From assembly GCA_025531455.1 (NCBI GenBank), contig JAMYHL010000046.1, forward strand, positions 186,001-250,000: a DNA stretch of 64,000 nucleotides. Direction: 5' to 3'. The stretch's first letter is position 1; each line of letters opens with the position of its first letter. The notes below the pieces were generated by a model. It saw only the letters and a program-made list of their open reading frames with translations, was not told where the DNA came from and searched no databases. This document shows, piece by piece, positions 11,609 through 22,696 of the stretch. Both the position numbers and the translations under genes were made by a program. This DNA is from Apiotrichum sp. Y4204. Taxonomy: Eukaryota > Basidiomycota > Tremellomycetes > Trichosporonales > Trichosporonaceae.

Positions 11609-13482
11609 CTACTGTTTCGCCTTTTCACTGCCTCCCAACAGGCCAAACTCGTCAACATGGGCTTTCGCAAACTTGCGGGCCGGGACGCGCGCAGCGAACA
11701 GCGCGTCGAGCTCGCCGTAACTCCGTCCCTTGGTCTCGGGTAGGCGGAAGTAGCAGTATGCTGTTCCCAGGAGGTTGGTGCCGAGGAAAAAGAAGCCGCA
11801 GCGCGCCCCCCATCCCCACGCATTCGTGTTGACCATGCGGGGCGTCAGCTGATTATTGATGATCCCCGAGACGAGGTATGCCGTGCGTGCTGCCACGACG
11901 GTCGGCGCGCGCACGTCGGCAGCGGGGAGCTCCGCCACGATCGTGTAGCATGTCGGTCCGACCGTACATGCAAACGTCAGGTTGAAGACGAGCATAATAG
12001 TCGCGACGCCGTACGACACTCCCGAATGCTTCGTGAAACACCCCAGTACGCCCATGATCCCCAGTTCCAGCGCCATCAGCATCTGCCCGACGAGATAGAT
12101 GCGCCGCCGGCCAAAGCGCCCCATCCCAAACCACACGAGGATCGTGCCGAGCACGAGCATGCCGTACGACCCGAGATTCACGTCGAACGCCTGGTCGGTG
12201 GTCATTCCCTCCGCCTGCAGGAACGTCGTCGCGTATCCCGTCATCGGCCGGCCGCACCAGTACTGCATCGACCACACGACACACACCTGCGACGGTTAGT
12301 GAGCCCTTTGGCGGCTACGCACAATCTCGAGGCGGCGGAGGTTGGTCCCGCGGAACATGTTCCAGATACTGTGTCCGCGCTTTCCCTGTTTCTCCATCTC
12401 GTGTGTGTGTTGCATGAGCGCGACGCGGCCGTCCAGGTCGGCTGCTGAAAAATGTCCCGGGGCAGCGGTGCGGCGAATGGAACGCTTCGCCGCCTCGATT
12501 TGTCCGGTGCGCACGAGGAACCACGGGCTCTCGGGGCAGAAGAGGCCGCCGATGAGTAGCGGGACAGGCCACACCCACTGCAGCATGAGCGGGAGACGCC
12601 ACGAGTGGTTGCCCGCCATGTGGAGCGTGCCGCGCGCGACGCCTGCGCCAATGAATAGGCCTGGTGTCAGACCTAGACTGTAGCTGAGATGTCACGTACC
12701 GATAGCCCAGCAGATGTTGACAAAGCTGGTGAGGAACGGCCGCAGCGGCATTGGACAAATCTCGGCGGCGTACGTCGTCGTGAGCGTCTGGAAGACACCC
12801 CACGGCACGCCGCAGAGAAGCTGTGCACCAAGCAAGTGTGGCAGCGTCCGCGCAAACACGGGGAGGAAGATGGTCCCCACCATCATCACCATCGCCGCGA
12901 CATATGTCCTCCGTGACCCAAAGGTGTATTGTGCCCAGCCGTTAATCTGGAGTCAGCGCTCTCAGCTCATCTCACACTGCATGCCTCCATGGTCCGCCCC
13001 AACGCGACTCACAGCCAGCCCTAGAATTTCGCCCGCCAATGCACCGTTCGTAAGTGCCGCCTGCCAGTTGGCCGGGACCGTGCGCTTGCCGTCCGCGCCG
13101 AGCGTGCCAAATTGCTGACGAAACGACGGCTGGCCAAAGAAGGACGTGAGCTGGCATGAGTACGAGTACGCGTCAGAGCTGCTAGCATACCAGCACAATG
13201 TCATACCCTGATGGTCAGCCCTGTTCCCTGCCGTGTGGTGCTGCCGCATTCCACACACACACCTTCCATAATGAGCGCGACGGACAGCATCATCGACCAC
13301 AACATGCCGCGCCAGTAGACGCGCACCGCCTGGCGCACGGGCATGACCTTCTCGGCCTCGACGGCCGCCTGCGCCTTTTCCACCAGGCCATCATCGAACA
13401 CCGGCGAATCGAGGTCCTTCAGGTCTGCCGGGGATGGCTTGCCCGCGTTGGCTCCAATGGTGGAGCGGCGTGCGCGAGCCAT
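11609..13482 (-). CDS. MFS sugar/H+ symporter, alpha-glucoside permease type
   Basis: Plasma-membrane sugar transporter with about 12 membrane helices. Six exons (13482-13263, 13207-13191, 13150-13013, 12946-12700, 12660-12323, 12286-11609) give 545 residues. Sugar-porter marks are EGYDIVL in the first helix, FGSRRTY after helix 2, a CPESPWFLVR motif before the central loop, MGRFGRRRIYLVG, and RLPETKGRSYGELDALF at the C-terminus. The ending, with ARKFA soon after, is like maltose/alpha-glucoside permeases. The second exon is only 17 nt and carries the EGYDIVL codons. The gene is divergent from the Zn2Cys6 factor at 14391, a common arrangement for a transporter and its regulator. Exact substrate is not certain. 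Confidence 0.9.
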
Positions 13483-14097
13483 TGACGAGCTTGGTGCAGC
13501 TCGAGTCGGGGGTAGAATTTCCTTGCGGCCTCTGGCACAGTATCGCGTCGGCCTTCGTTCTCGAGCCGCAAGGCGTGATTGCCGCAGTACGCCAAGATCC
13601 ACAGTACCACGGCGAAGGTGGCGCACGCGAAAGACTGGAATGGCGCGGAATGCTGGAAACCACCACGCGTGTCCGCTGCGATTAGTCTAAATCTGGTTCA
13701 GAACGTCTGATAGAGCGATAAGGCAAAGTACATGCCGCAGCGAGACGCTTATCCGGCTACTCGAGCAGGCTACTCGCTGCGGTCATCGTCTGGATCTCGT
13801 TCTACTGCGCTCTGTGCGTTGCTCCGCATCCTTTGATCCTTGGACAACCATCTATAACCGCGGAGAATTTTTTTTTTGGTGCGGTTTTTTGAGATTTTTC
13901 CGTACTTTTTTTTTCCAGTATTTTCACTGTTTTGCTTTTCTTTTTTTCTCTTTGAATGTCAGCCACCGGATCTCGGACACGACGTCTTCCGAGGAGGAGA
14001 GTGTCAGTGCCGAGTGCAGAGTCGGGCGCTGTCCTGTAACAGTACGCCAGCAAGCAGCGATGCGAGCATCAATTGAGTCTGAAGAGCCGGCTTCCGT

Positions 14098-14108
14098 CTC
14101 GGACCGAG
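14098..14108. promoter_or_regulatory. Candidate zinc-cluster factor site, CGG-N1-CCG palindrome
   Basis: CTCGGACCGAG is a perfect inverted repeat around one base. Zn2Cys6 dimers bind paired CGG triplets, and the site lies between a transporter and such a factor. A chance match in GC-rich DNA is possible. Confidence 0.3.
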
Positions 14109-14173
14109 GGGCGGAGTGCGGGGTGCGTTGCCGCCTCGGCGGTGAGAGGCACCACCAATGACAGATGAATGAC

Positions 14174-14197
14174 AGCATTGCAGCATTGCAGCATTGC
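14174..14197. repeat. 8-bp direct repeat, three copies
   Basis: AGCATTGC occurs three times without spacers, about 200 bp upstream of the first Zn2Cys6 factor gene. Confidence 0.6.
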
Positions 14198-14390
14198 AAT
14201 GACCGAATGCGCTCCGCCGCCACCTTAAGCTCCGCCTGTGACCCGTCTGCTCTTTGACTTTGACACTCTGCACCATCTCTACCTCTACCTGTCTTGCGGT
14301 ACTCCAGTCAGCAATCCAGCTCCCAGAACGAACACCGGCACTGCCCCCTTTCAAATTTGAATCCCCGCGGTCGCCAGACACTATTGCGCC

Positions 14391-17183
14391 ATGTCCCGGC
14401 CTGGTACGGGCCCGAACTCGGAGTACGAGTTCGATCAGGATGGGCGGGCTGAGAACAAGGCGGATAACTCGAGTAAGTGGGATGGGATTGTGGATGGTGG
14501 AAAGTGTGATGAGCAAGGCTGACAGGCAGGGGCATGTGTGAGTGATCGTGCTTCGTGCGCCAATGCACGTCCGTCGATGAGATAGTGCACGATACACGAT
14601 GCTTGACGCACGATGCGTAAAGCGACGCACCGCGCGCACCGCAACCGATCCGCGACACTTTCTGACAGCAGGACGCGTGCCGCAAGATGAAGATCCGATG
14701 CATCGACAAGGAGAACCCACCGTGCAAGCGCTGCCGGCACATGAAGCTCGAGTGCCGCTTCGCGCCAGCTATAGTCACCCAGCGTGCGCGCACGAGCGCC
14801 GAGCAGGGCGAAGCAACCAAGCAGTACGTATTGACGGACAGAATGGGCGATGCAAGCGCGCGCATCACGCAATCGTGGCTTACACTGACACCAGGCGCCT
14901 CGACTCGCTCGAGAACCAGGTCCTCTCGATGAACCAGAAACTGGACGAGATCTCGTCTTTCCTGCTACGGGGCGTCACCTCGCCGCTCGCCCACGGGCAC
15001 CGTGACAGCGACAGTCGCACGCCGAGCGCCCACGGGCACGGGTACATGTCCCCCGGGGCGGTGGGGCGCGAGAGCTCGGAACGGCACAGTGAGCGGCACA
15101 ATGGCCTCGGGCGGCCGAGTTCGGCCGCGCGCTCGCTCCAGTTCACGGAGCATGATCCGGATATGGCGGCCATGTCGCCGATGAACCGCCTGCGGCCGGT
15201 CGCGCCGGACGGGAACGGACACGAGAGCCGGTGGAGTGGCGATGCGGCGCCGGCCGCGCCCCGGAAGGAAGCGGGGCCGCGGGTCGTTCGTGTTGATGCT
15301 GCCCGTGGTGCCGAGGTGGACGACCCGCTCGAGGCGGCCGTGCGCATGGAGCCGTTCCGTCTGTTGACGATGAAGGAGGAGGAGGTGCGTCTGAGGGAGT
15401 ATCGCGATAGCCATGTCGCGAAGCGCCGGCGGCTGGACGACGGTGGAGATGGGGATGAGGGGGGCGACGCCGCGGCGAGTATAAAGACCAGCGCGGTGGA
15501 CCTCGTGCGGGGAGTGGATCCGGTCGAGCTCGGAATCTGTACCGAAGCCGAGGGCCGCGAACTGTACGACGCGTTCTTCAAGCACGCACACCCATATGTC
15601 CCCATCCTGGACCCGATCGAGGATACGTGGGACGACCTGCGTGCGCGCTCGCCGTTCTGCATTACGGCGATTATCCTCATTGCGCTGCGCGGCCGCGAGG
15701 GCGGACAGCCGTCAGAGCTCATGAAGCGGGTTAAAGGCCAAGCGGAGATTATGGCCAAGCGCACCCTCTTCTCCCCAATCTCTACCCTCGAGACCGTCCA
15801 AGCACTCACGCTCCTCGCGTCGTGGTGCGACAGCTCGTGGCGGCCGGGATGCCACGCCATGACGCTCGCGGTCGACATGGGCCTCTTTCGCTGTCTGCCC
15901 TTCCTGCACCGCTCGGCGAGGGATCCAAACAAGAGCGCAATGGACATTGAGCGCCAGCGTCCGCTCGTCATCGGCGCGCGGATATGGCTCGCCCTCGTAA
16001 AACTCACGTACGAAATGTCGCTTACCCACGCGCTGCCCCTCCCGTACCCGTCTCCAGCACACTATCCGGGACACTACGCGCGCGAGCTCCTCGACCACCC
16101 GCTCTCGACGGTGTTTGATGCGCGCCTCGTCGTCTCCGTCGAGATGCTCCAGGTCCGCGAAACCGTTTTCCGCCCGTACGACCCGCCGTCCCGTGACGGC
16201 TCCGACCTCGAGCACAAGCTGCGTGCCGTCAACCAGGAGATTAGCGACCGGTTCGAGTACTGGCTCAGCTACTATGACCGGCACGGCGTGCCCGCCGACC
16301 ACTTCCTCGTCAAAGAGCTCACGAGCCAGCGCGCCTACGCGATAATCTACACCAACTCGTGTGCGCTGTACGGCGTGCGCGACAAGGCCGATGTTGGAAA
16401 GCTCTCGTTCGAGCGGCGCCAGTGGCTCGGGTCGGCGCTGCGCGCCGCCGCGTTCCTCGTCGCGTCGGTCGGTCGCGGCGGGCAGGAGAAGAACTCGGAG
16501 TTTGCAAACCATTACTTCCACGTCGGCGTCGTCTCCACGGCGCGCTATCTCATCCGCATGATCTGCCTGTTGCCAGAGGTATGCGATCCCGCCGAGATCA
16601 GCTACGACCTTGACAAGCTGATACTCAAACTGCCGTCCTGTGAGTCCTGCGAATATGGCTGCCGATACTGATCCCAGATCCCGGAGTGCCGTTCACCGAC
16701 ATGCTGCGGTCGTGCGTCGCAAGGGCCCGCCAGCAGGGTGTCCTCCCGTACACAGAGCTTAGCGAGCGGGACGGCCAGGAGGACCGGTCGGCCGCTGCAC
16801 CGGAGAACACGGCGCTCCCAGACGGTGTCATGCAGCTTCCCCAGCTCCCGATGCCCGCTCTGCTGCCGCAGACGCTGGCGCCGAACCCGTTCCCGTGGAG
16901 CATGCCGCTGCACAACCCCCAGCAGTCGGGCCTCGACCAGTTCGCCCAGGTCGGTCAGGTTGCAGACCTCCAGGACGACAGCATCCCCTGGATCAACGAC
17001 TTTAACTTTCCGTCTTGGTTCCCCGTCGCCTCTGCCGGTCAGTGCGACAGCACCTGTGTGTCGTGTCTTGAGCTGACTCCAGATCCGGGAACTATCGACT
17101 TGGGCTCCGTCGTGCCCGACACAAACACCTGGTACCCCGGCGCGTGGTTCCCTGTCCCGCCACAGATCCCGCCGCAGATGTAG
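14391..17183 (+). CDS. Zn2Cys6 transcription factor (first of tandem pair)
   Basis: Nuclear regulator with an N-terminal zinc binuclear cluster and a fungal-specific transcription factor region. Six exons (14391-14472, 14530-14537, 14672-14823, 14895-16639, 16678-17037, 17083-17183) give 815 residues. The six cysteines fall at residues 30, 33, 40, 48, 51 and 58, spaced C-x2-C-x6-C-x7-C-x2-C-x6-C. The first is supplied only by the 8-nt second exon. A short coiled coil (RLDSLENQVLSMNQKLDEI) follows as the likely dimer element. Then come FFKHAHPYVPILDP, SPFCITAIILIAL and a CHAMTLAVDMGLFR block, the usual middle homology. The last 45-nt intron keeps the frame if unspliced. A neighbour encodes a paralog; the divergent sugar transporter may be a target. 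Confidence 0.9.
14530..14537 (+). other. 8-nt microexon carrying first zinc-ligand Cys
   Basis: GGGCATGT sits between a CAG acceptor and a GTGAGT donor. Joining 14391-14472 and 14672 through it gives NS-RAC-DACRKMKIRC and restores the zinc cluster; skipping it leaves out the first ligand cysteine and shifts the frame. The paralog at 17895 has the same arrangement. Confidence 0.85.
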
Positions 17184-17894
17184 TGGTCGTAGAGTAGTGA
17201 TGCACGGTGCGATGTCTGCTGTTGAGACTGGAGAGATTTGTAGGACGCGCGTGCATCGATCGCGACGCGCAGGATCAATGCGATCGCGGAGGACATGTTG
17301 CACCATGCTTCAAGATGATCAGGGCGGGTTGCCAGCGCCTAACACCGTTCTCGAGCTCTGCTTTATACTACTTCCACTCGCATATGACCTCAGGATGCTG
17401 CCTGCATCCGCACTGGCTCCGAGGTCTGCCCGAAGATGGGCCGCAACGGCGATGGCGATGTGGAGACTCTACATCCGTTCTACTTGTGGGGTTCTTGGCG
17501 CATTGTCTCGGCATGACGGACCGAGGTTGTCCCGCCCCCACATCCCACTGACCTCTGACCACTGACCACCGACTGCTGGGTGTCTGCACGCGCAGCACGA
17601 GACATGAACGCGTGAACCGCATGAACCAGAGTGTCTGAGTGTCTGAGACCGACACAGGCGTCCAGGCGTCAAGGCGTCCAACAGGCTTCGCACTCCGACA
17701 AATGGTGCATCCACCCGATTCTGTCTCTCACTACTCACTTTACGCATACTTGTTCCGTCTAAACATACGCCGCCGCTCGCTACCCATCCGGCATCCACAT
17801 TGTATCGCGGCGCGCCGACGGCATCGCCCACTCCACCTCTGCTTATCGGATATACCCCGCGCTCCCCCATCTCGGCCCGACGCCGAACCCCGCA
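17184..17894. promoter_or_regulatory. Intergenic between the two Zn2Cys6 genes
   Basis: About 0.7 kb with short direct repeats around 17629-17680 (GTGTCTGA and GGCGTCCA/GGCGTCAA units). It should contain the terminator of the first gene and the promoter of the second. No gene is seen. Confidence 0.4.
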
Positions 17895-20800
17895 ATGGAT
17901 GACGAGGACCTCCGCGTCGAGGCGCCCCTGCGTGAGTGCATGACAAGGACAAGGACTGACGCCAGGTGCCTGCGTGAGTTTTCCCGGGGGGCCCAGCACG
18001 GCCCCTCCAGCCGCACACGCGAATGGGTCCCAGACCCAGATCTGACGACAGGACGCGTGCCGCAAGATGAAGATCAAGTGCGTCGACAAGGAGAACCCGC
18101 CGTGCAAGCGCTGCCGGCACCTCAACCTGCCGTGCCGCTTTGCGATGGCGCCCGTCCCCCGCGTCGTCCTCGAGGAGCAGGAGGCCACAAAGGGGTGAGT
18201 ACGAGTGCATCAGCGGGGGTGTCTCTGACGACAGCCGGCTGGATCACCTCGAGACGCAGGTGTCTGGCATTTTCAGCAAGCTCGACGAGATGTCGAGTCT
18301 GCTCGTCCGTCTTGCGGGCGGCACGCCGGGCGAGCGCGCACGCGATGCGACGAGGGACGGTGCGTGGTTGTGTCGACATCGGATGCCGGAATTTAATTCC
18401 TCCAGCTGACATCCAGAAGGCCCGCGCTCCGTGCCGGCCACGACGCCGTTCTCCGCCTCGAGCGCGTCGGCCGTAACCCGCGAGTATCCCCTCGTGTCGC
18501 CGGCCTCGCACGGGCCGCCGTACCCGCCTCCTGTGGCGCCAGACGGGGAAGGGGAGGGCGAAGAGGAGTACGAGGACGACATTATGGTCAGCGCAATGGC
18601 AGGCGAGCCGTTCCGACACTTTACGCGGCGGCAGGAGGAGCGACAGCTCGAGTCGCAGGGGATGGGGGTGGGGCAGACGCCGAGCGCGGCGTCGGCCGTG
18701 TCGTCGTCCCCGTACGACCGGCGGCGGAGCGGTATGAGCATGAGTATGGGCATGGGGATTGGGAAGCGCGGGAGGGAGAGGTCTGAGAGCAGGGAACGCA
18801 AGCGGCGGCGCTCGCGCGAGGACGAGCGCAAGGGGGAACGCGATGTCGCCGAGTGGGGCTCGCCCATCCGCGAAAAGGGCGACGCGCTGCGCGACGCGTC
18901 GGACCCCGTCGAGATGGGGCTTGTGTCCGAAGAGACTGGGCGCGAGCTGTTCAACAAGTGCGTGCGGCTGCGCTAGCGGGATGGGGCTCACTCCAGGTTC
19001 TTCAAGTTTGCGCACCCGTTCACGCCCGTGTTCGACCCGCGCGAGGACACGTGGGAGAGGTGCGTCGCTGCGGGAGCACGCTGACCCCAGCCTGCGGCGC
19101 CGGTCGCCGTTCTGCATCACTGTTATTCTACTCATTGCGCTCCGGCAGCAGGAGAAGACGGGGCAGACGTCGGAGCTCACAAAGGTCGTCCAGGAGCAGG
19201 TGGAGCGTATGGCAAAGCTCACGCTCTTCTCGCCCGTCGCCACCATCGAGACAGTACAGGGCCTGGCTATTCTGATCTCGTACTCTGAGCACGCGTGGCG
19301 CATCTGCTGTGAGTCAGTGTTGTTCGTCTCCAGCTGACATGCAGGCCACGCCATGGCACTCGGGTACGCTCTCCTCGCACTTCAGCACTAACCACAGCGT
19401 CGACATGCGCTTGTATCGCTGTTTGCCGTACCTGCACAAGATCCGCACCGACTCGCGCAAGCCGCACCACATGCTCGAGCGACAGCGCCCGCTCGTCGTC
19501 GGCGCGCGTCTCTGGCTTGCGGTGCGTTCGGCCTATACTTTTCGAGCTGACAGCAGCTCGTGCGCCTCTCGTATGAGATCTCTTACAACCACGCGCTGCC
19601 GATTCAGTTCCCGTCCCAAGGAGGGAAGAGCACGCAGTACGCCCGCGAGTTCCTCGACCACCCGCTCTCAACGCTGTACGACAGCCGCCTCGTCGTCTCG
19701 GTTGAAACTGCCTTGGTCCGCGGTGCGTGGTGGCGACTTGCCGAGCTGACAGTCAGAGGCGGCGTTCCTCCCGTACGACTCGGGCGCGGGCGTCATGAAC
19801 ACGGCGCACATGGACGACCTCCTCCGCAAGGCCAACGACGATATCCGCGAGCTGTACGAGCACTGGTTCGAGTACTATGGTGGGTGTGGCTGGACTTGAA
19901 GAATGAGTAGCCACTCGTCACTGACCCATCCAGAACGCGCGGGTCTGCCGCCAGACGATTTTCTCCGTGTCGAACGTGAGTTCCGTTGAACTGACCACGC
20001 CGGGAATTCGTGAAAGCTGACTTTAGTGGAACACCAGAAAGCATACGCAATGTGAGCCGGTTCTACCCGCTGCCAAGCATGCACTCACACACAGCCTCTA
20101 CACGAACCCGCCCGCATGGTACGGCGTGCGCACAAAGGAGGACGTCAAGCACCTCTCGGCCGAGCGCCAGCAGTGGATCAGCGCCGCGATGCGGCAGGCG
20201 GCGTTTCTCGTGTCAAGCGTCGCGAAGCGCCTCGAGCTGGACTCTGAGTTTGGTACGTGTTCTAGTTGCCTTACGACTCGCGACTCACGACTCACGACTA
20301 ACGACCCGCGACTGACTCCAGGCAACCACAACTTCCATGTCGGGATCATCGCCACGGCGCGCTACCTCATCCGCATGGCGGAACTGCTCCCCGACACATG
20401 CGACCTGCACCAGATCAGCCTCGACATTGACAGTCTCCTCCTGCATCTCCCCTACAGTACGTCCGTCGCGTTATCCCAGTCTGACTCCAGACCCTGTTGG
20501 GCCGTTTGCCGCGAGCCTACGCCGCACGGTCGCAAAGGCGCGCACGGGCGGTATCCTCCCGTACACGCGCATGAGCGAGGCGGCGGCCAAGCGCAACGCG
20601 CCCCCGCTCTCCGTCTCCCCGCCCGTCATGGACGCGAGCCAGCTCTACCCCGGCATCAACCCTTTCCCATGGCATGACCCCGTGCAGACCATCGCGGGGG
20701 CTACAGCTGGCGGTGATGCGCTCCAGCTCCCTGGTGTCAGCGTGCCCGGCCTCCAACTCGACGCCCTCGAGACGATGCCGGCCGACAACATCCAATGGCC

Positions 20801-20965
20801 CGACCTCAACCTCCAAGACTGGTTCCCCGTGTCTGATGGTACGTGAAATGCATAGCTGCGCTGACTCCAGCCCCAGACGCACCCGCCGTGGATGTGAGCG
20901 CGCTCGACACGGACATGGCCAACTGGTTCCCTGCTGCACCGCAGGTGTGGCACCAGAACAACTAA
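17895..20965 (+). CDS. Zn2Cys6 transcription factor (second of tandem pair)
   Basis: Paralog of the upstream factor. Seventeen exons fit with consistent phases and give 789 residues. Exon starts: 17895, 17966, 18052, 18235, 18417, 18997, 19091, 19345, 19398, 19557, 19757, 19934, 20027, 20095, 20322, 20491, 20871. Cluster cysteines are residues 15, 18, 25, 33, 36 and 43, the first from the 8-nt exon 17966-17973. Coiled coil RLDHLETQVSGIFSKLDEM follows, then FFKFAHPFTPVFDP, SPFCITVILLIAL, a CHAMALGVDMRLYR block and an HNFHVGIIATARYLIRM block. Other tiny exons are 19 nt (19345-19363) and 25 nt (20027-20051). A Ser/Arg/Glu-rich basic stretch near residues 220-260 may be a nuclear localisation signal. 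No target is known; see the paralog for context. Confidence 0.87.
17966..17973 (+). other. 8-nt microexon carrying first zinc-ligand Cys (paralog)
   Basis: GTGCCTGC between GACGCCAG and GTGAGT. Splicing gives APL-RAC-DACRKMKIKC. Length, phase (1 before, 0 after) and encoded RAC are the same as in the upstream paralog. Confidence 0.85.
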
Positions 20966-21249
20966 GAGTTTTATAAGATGTGTAGTTAATTTAGCACTGT
21001 GATGTGAAGTCGCTAGGAAATTGTTCTTTGGAACCAATTCCCCCGTTGCTGTTTGTCACTAGTGTCCACTGCGAGCACGCACAGAGGAGATTAGGGAGGA
21101 GTGGGTCTGCATGACAAGACTGAACGAATGCTGCGACTAGACCTCGGATCCGAGAAGCCAACTCGTCCAAATCTCGGTCAATTCTCTAAATGTCAGCGAC
21201 TGCTTTCTTTTCATTTTGCATCCTCCACTAAACTGACAAACTCACCGCA
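20966..21249. other. Short intergenic spacer
   Basis: Under 300 bp between the second Zn2Cys6 gene and the acyltransferase. An open frame from 21128 runs through it but does not add family motifs. Confidence 0.4.
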
Positions 21250-22696
21250 ATGGCAAGTGTACAGACTAACGTACAATCTCTGATCGCAGCCCGATATAGC
21301 AACAGAGTACCTCACGCTCGACAGCGCACCTCACTCTGCCCCGGTACCAATAGCGTGCGTTTCCTCCGTCGCATCGCCCCATGCCACCGCGCTCCTCTTC
21401 TACTCCCCCGGGGCAGCAGCAGCGATAGACAACGCGCGCCTCCGGGCCGCGGTCCGCTCCGTCCTTCCGGGATTTGCGCACCTCACCGCCCGCCTTGACT
21501 TCACATCCGGAGATGGACCAGCGTACACGCGCCGTTTCCGTCGGCCGTGGCTCCACTTCCCCGGCCCCGGCTTTGCAATCACAATCACCAGCAGCGCAGA
21601 CCCGATGGCAGCGTACTCGCCCTCACCGCTCCACGAGCGCGTATTCGACGCGACGCCGGCGAATGACCCCGCCCTCCAGCCCGACATTGCGGCCCCGCTC
21701 GTGCCTGAACGCAGCGACGCCCGGCCCGTCGCCGGCCTCAAGCTCACGCGCTTCGCGTGCGGCGGTGCGATCCTCTCCCTATCCGCAAGCCACGTACTCT
21801 GCGACGCTGCCGCGCTGGGGACGTTTCTCGACCACGTCGTGGCCGCCTATCGCGGGACACCTCTCCCCCCTCCCCCGGCACTAGACTATGCGGTATACGA
21901 CGCGCTCGCGGCGGGCAATCTCGAGGAGCCTGACCCCGCGATTCTCGCGCTGGAGGCGACGCTCGATGTGTTCCGATACGACACGTGGACGTGCGCCCCG
22001 CCGCCGCCCGAGGTGGACGCGGCGGATGCCGCGCACGGCCGAAAGCGCGGCGAGCCCCTCCCGCAGAACGCACCGGCCGAAGCGGGGCTCGCGTACGTGC
22101 TCGACTTTTCCGCCGCCGACGTCGTCCGCATCCATGCAAACTCGACGGGGAGCGCACACGACGCGTTCGTCGCACACCTCTGGCGCCTTGTCGCGCGCGC
22201 GCGGGGGAATAAGGGAATGTTGGATTGCGCGATGGCATGTGATGCGCGCCCGCGCGTCGGACTTCCCCCCGATACGCCGGGGACGTGGAACGTGTGTCTC
22301 GGCTTCCGCGCCGTCGCTGAGGATATCCTCGCGGACGGCGGGGAACGCGTCGCTGCCGAGCGGGTCCGTGCCGCGATTCGCACCGTTACTCCTCCTGCTG
22401 TCTCTGCGTGGCTTCACAAGCGGGCGACGGAGCTGGACCCGACGCGCGAGGCGATTGTCGTTCCCGCAGACAACGCGCTGTGCACGACTACCTGGGCGCG
22501 GGCGTTCAGCGCCGACTTTGGTGCCGGCGGCCCGGAGCGCGTGCACAACCCCGTGGCTGCGTTCCCGGGCTTTGCGTGTGTTACCCGCCATGGAGGGGGT
22601 GATGGGAAGTGGTACGAGCCGGGGATATCCGTCGCGCTGTGGCTTGAGAAAGGGCCCATGGCGCGATTGCTTGAGGATCCGGAGTTGCGGGGATGA
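21250..22696 (+). CDS. BAHD-type acyltransferase (transferase family)
   Basis: Acyl-CoA dependent O- or N-acyltransferase of the BAHD/trichothecene acyltransferase superfamily. The catalytic HxxxD is present as SHVLCDAAALGTFL near the end of the first third, and the structural DFGWG motif appears as SADFGAGGPERV near the C-terminus. I favour a 9-nt first exon (21250-21258), a 31-nt intron with a CTAAC branch, and one large exon 21290-22696, giving 471 residues. Introns of 31-34 nt occur in the neighbouring regulator gene, so this is plausible but not proven. An alternative start at 21128 with an intron from 21257 is also in phase. The body from 21290 on is secure. Acceptor unknown; a secondary metabolite or polyol is possible. 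Confidence 0.8.

Larger units (their letters stand above)
13483..14390. promoter_or_regulatory. Shared divergent promoter, transporter and Zn2Cys6 factor
   Basis: About 0.9 kb between two start codons. It holds strong T-tracts (about 13867-13957), an 8-bp direct repeat in three copies (14174-14197), and a perfect CTCGG-A-CCGAG inverted repeat (14098-14108) that resembles a zinc-cluster factor site. No separate gene is seen. Confidence 0.5.
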
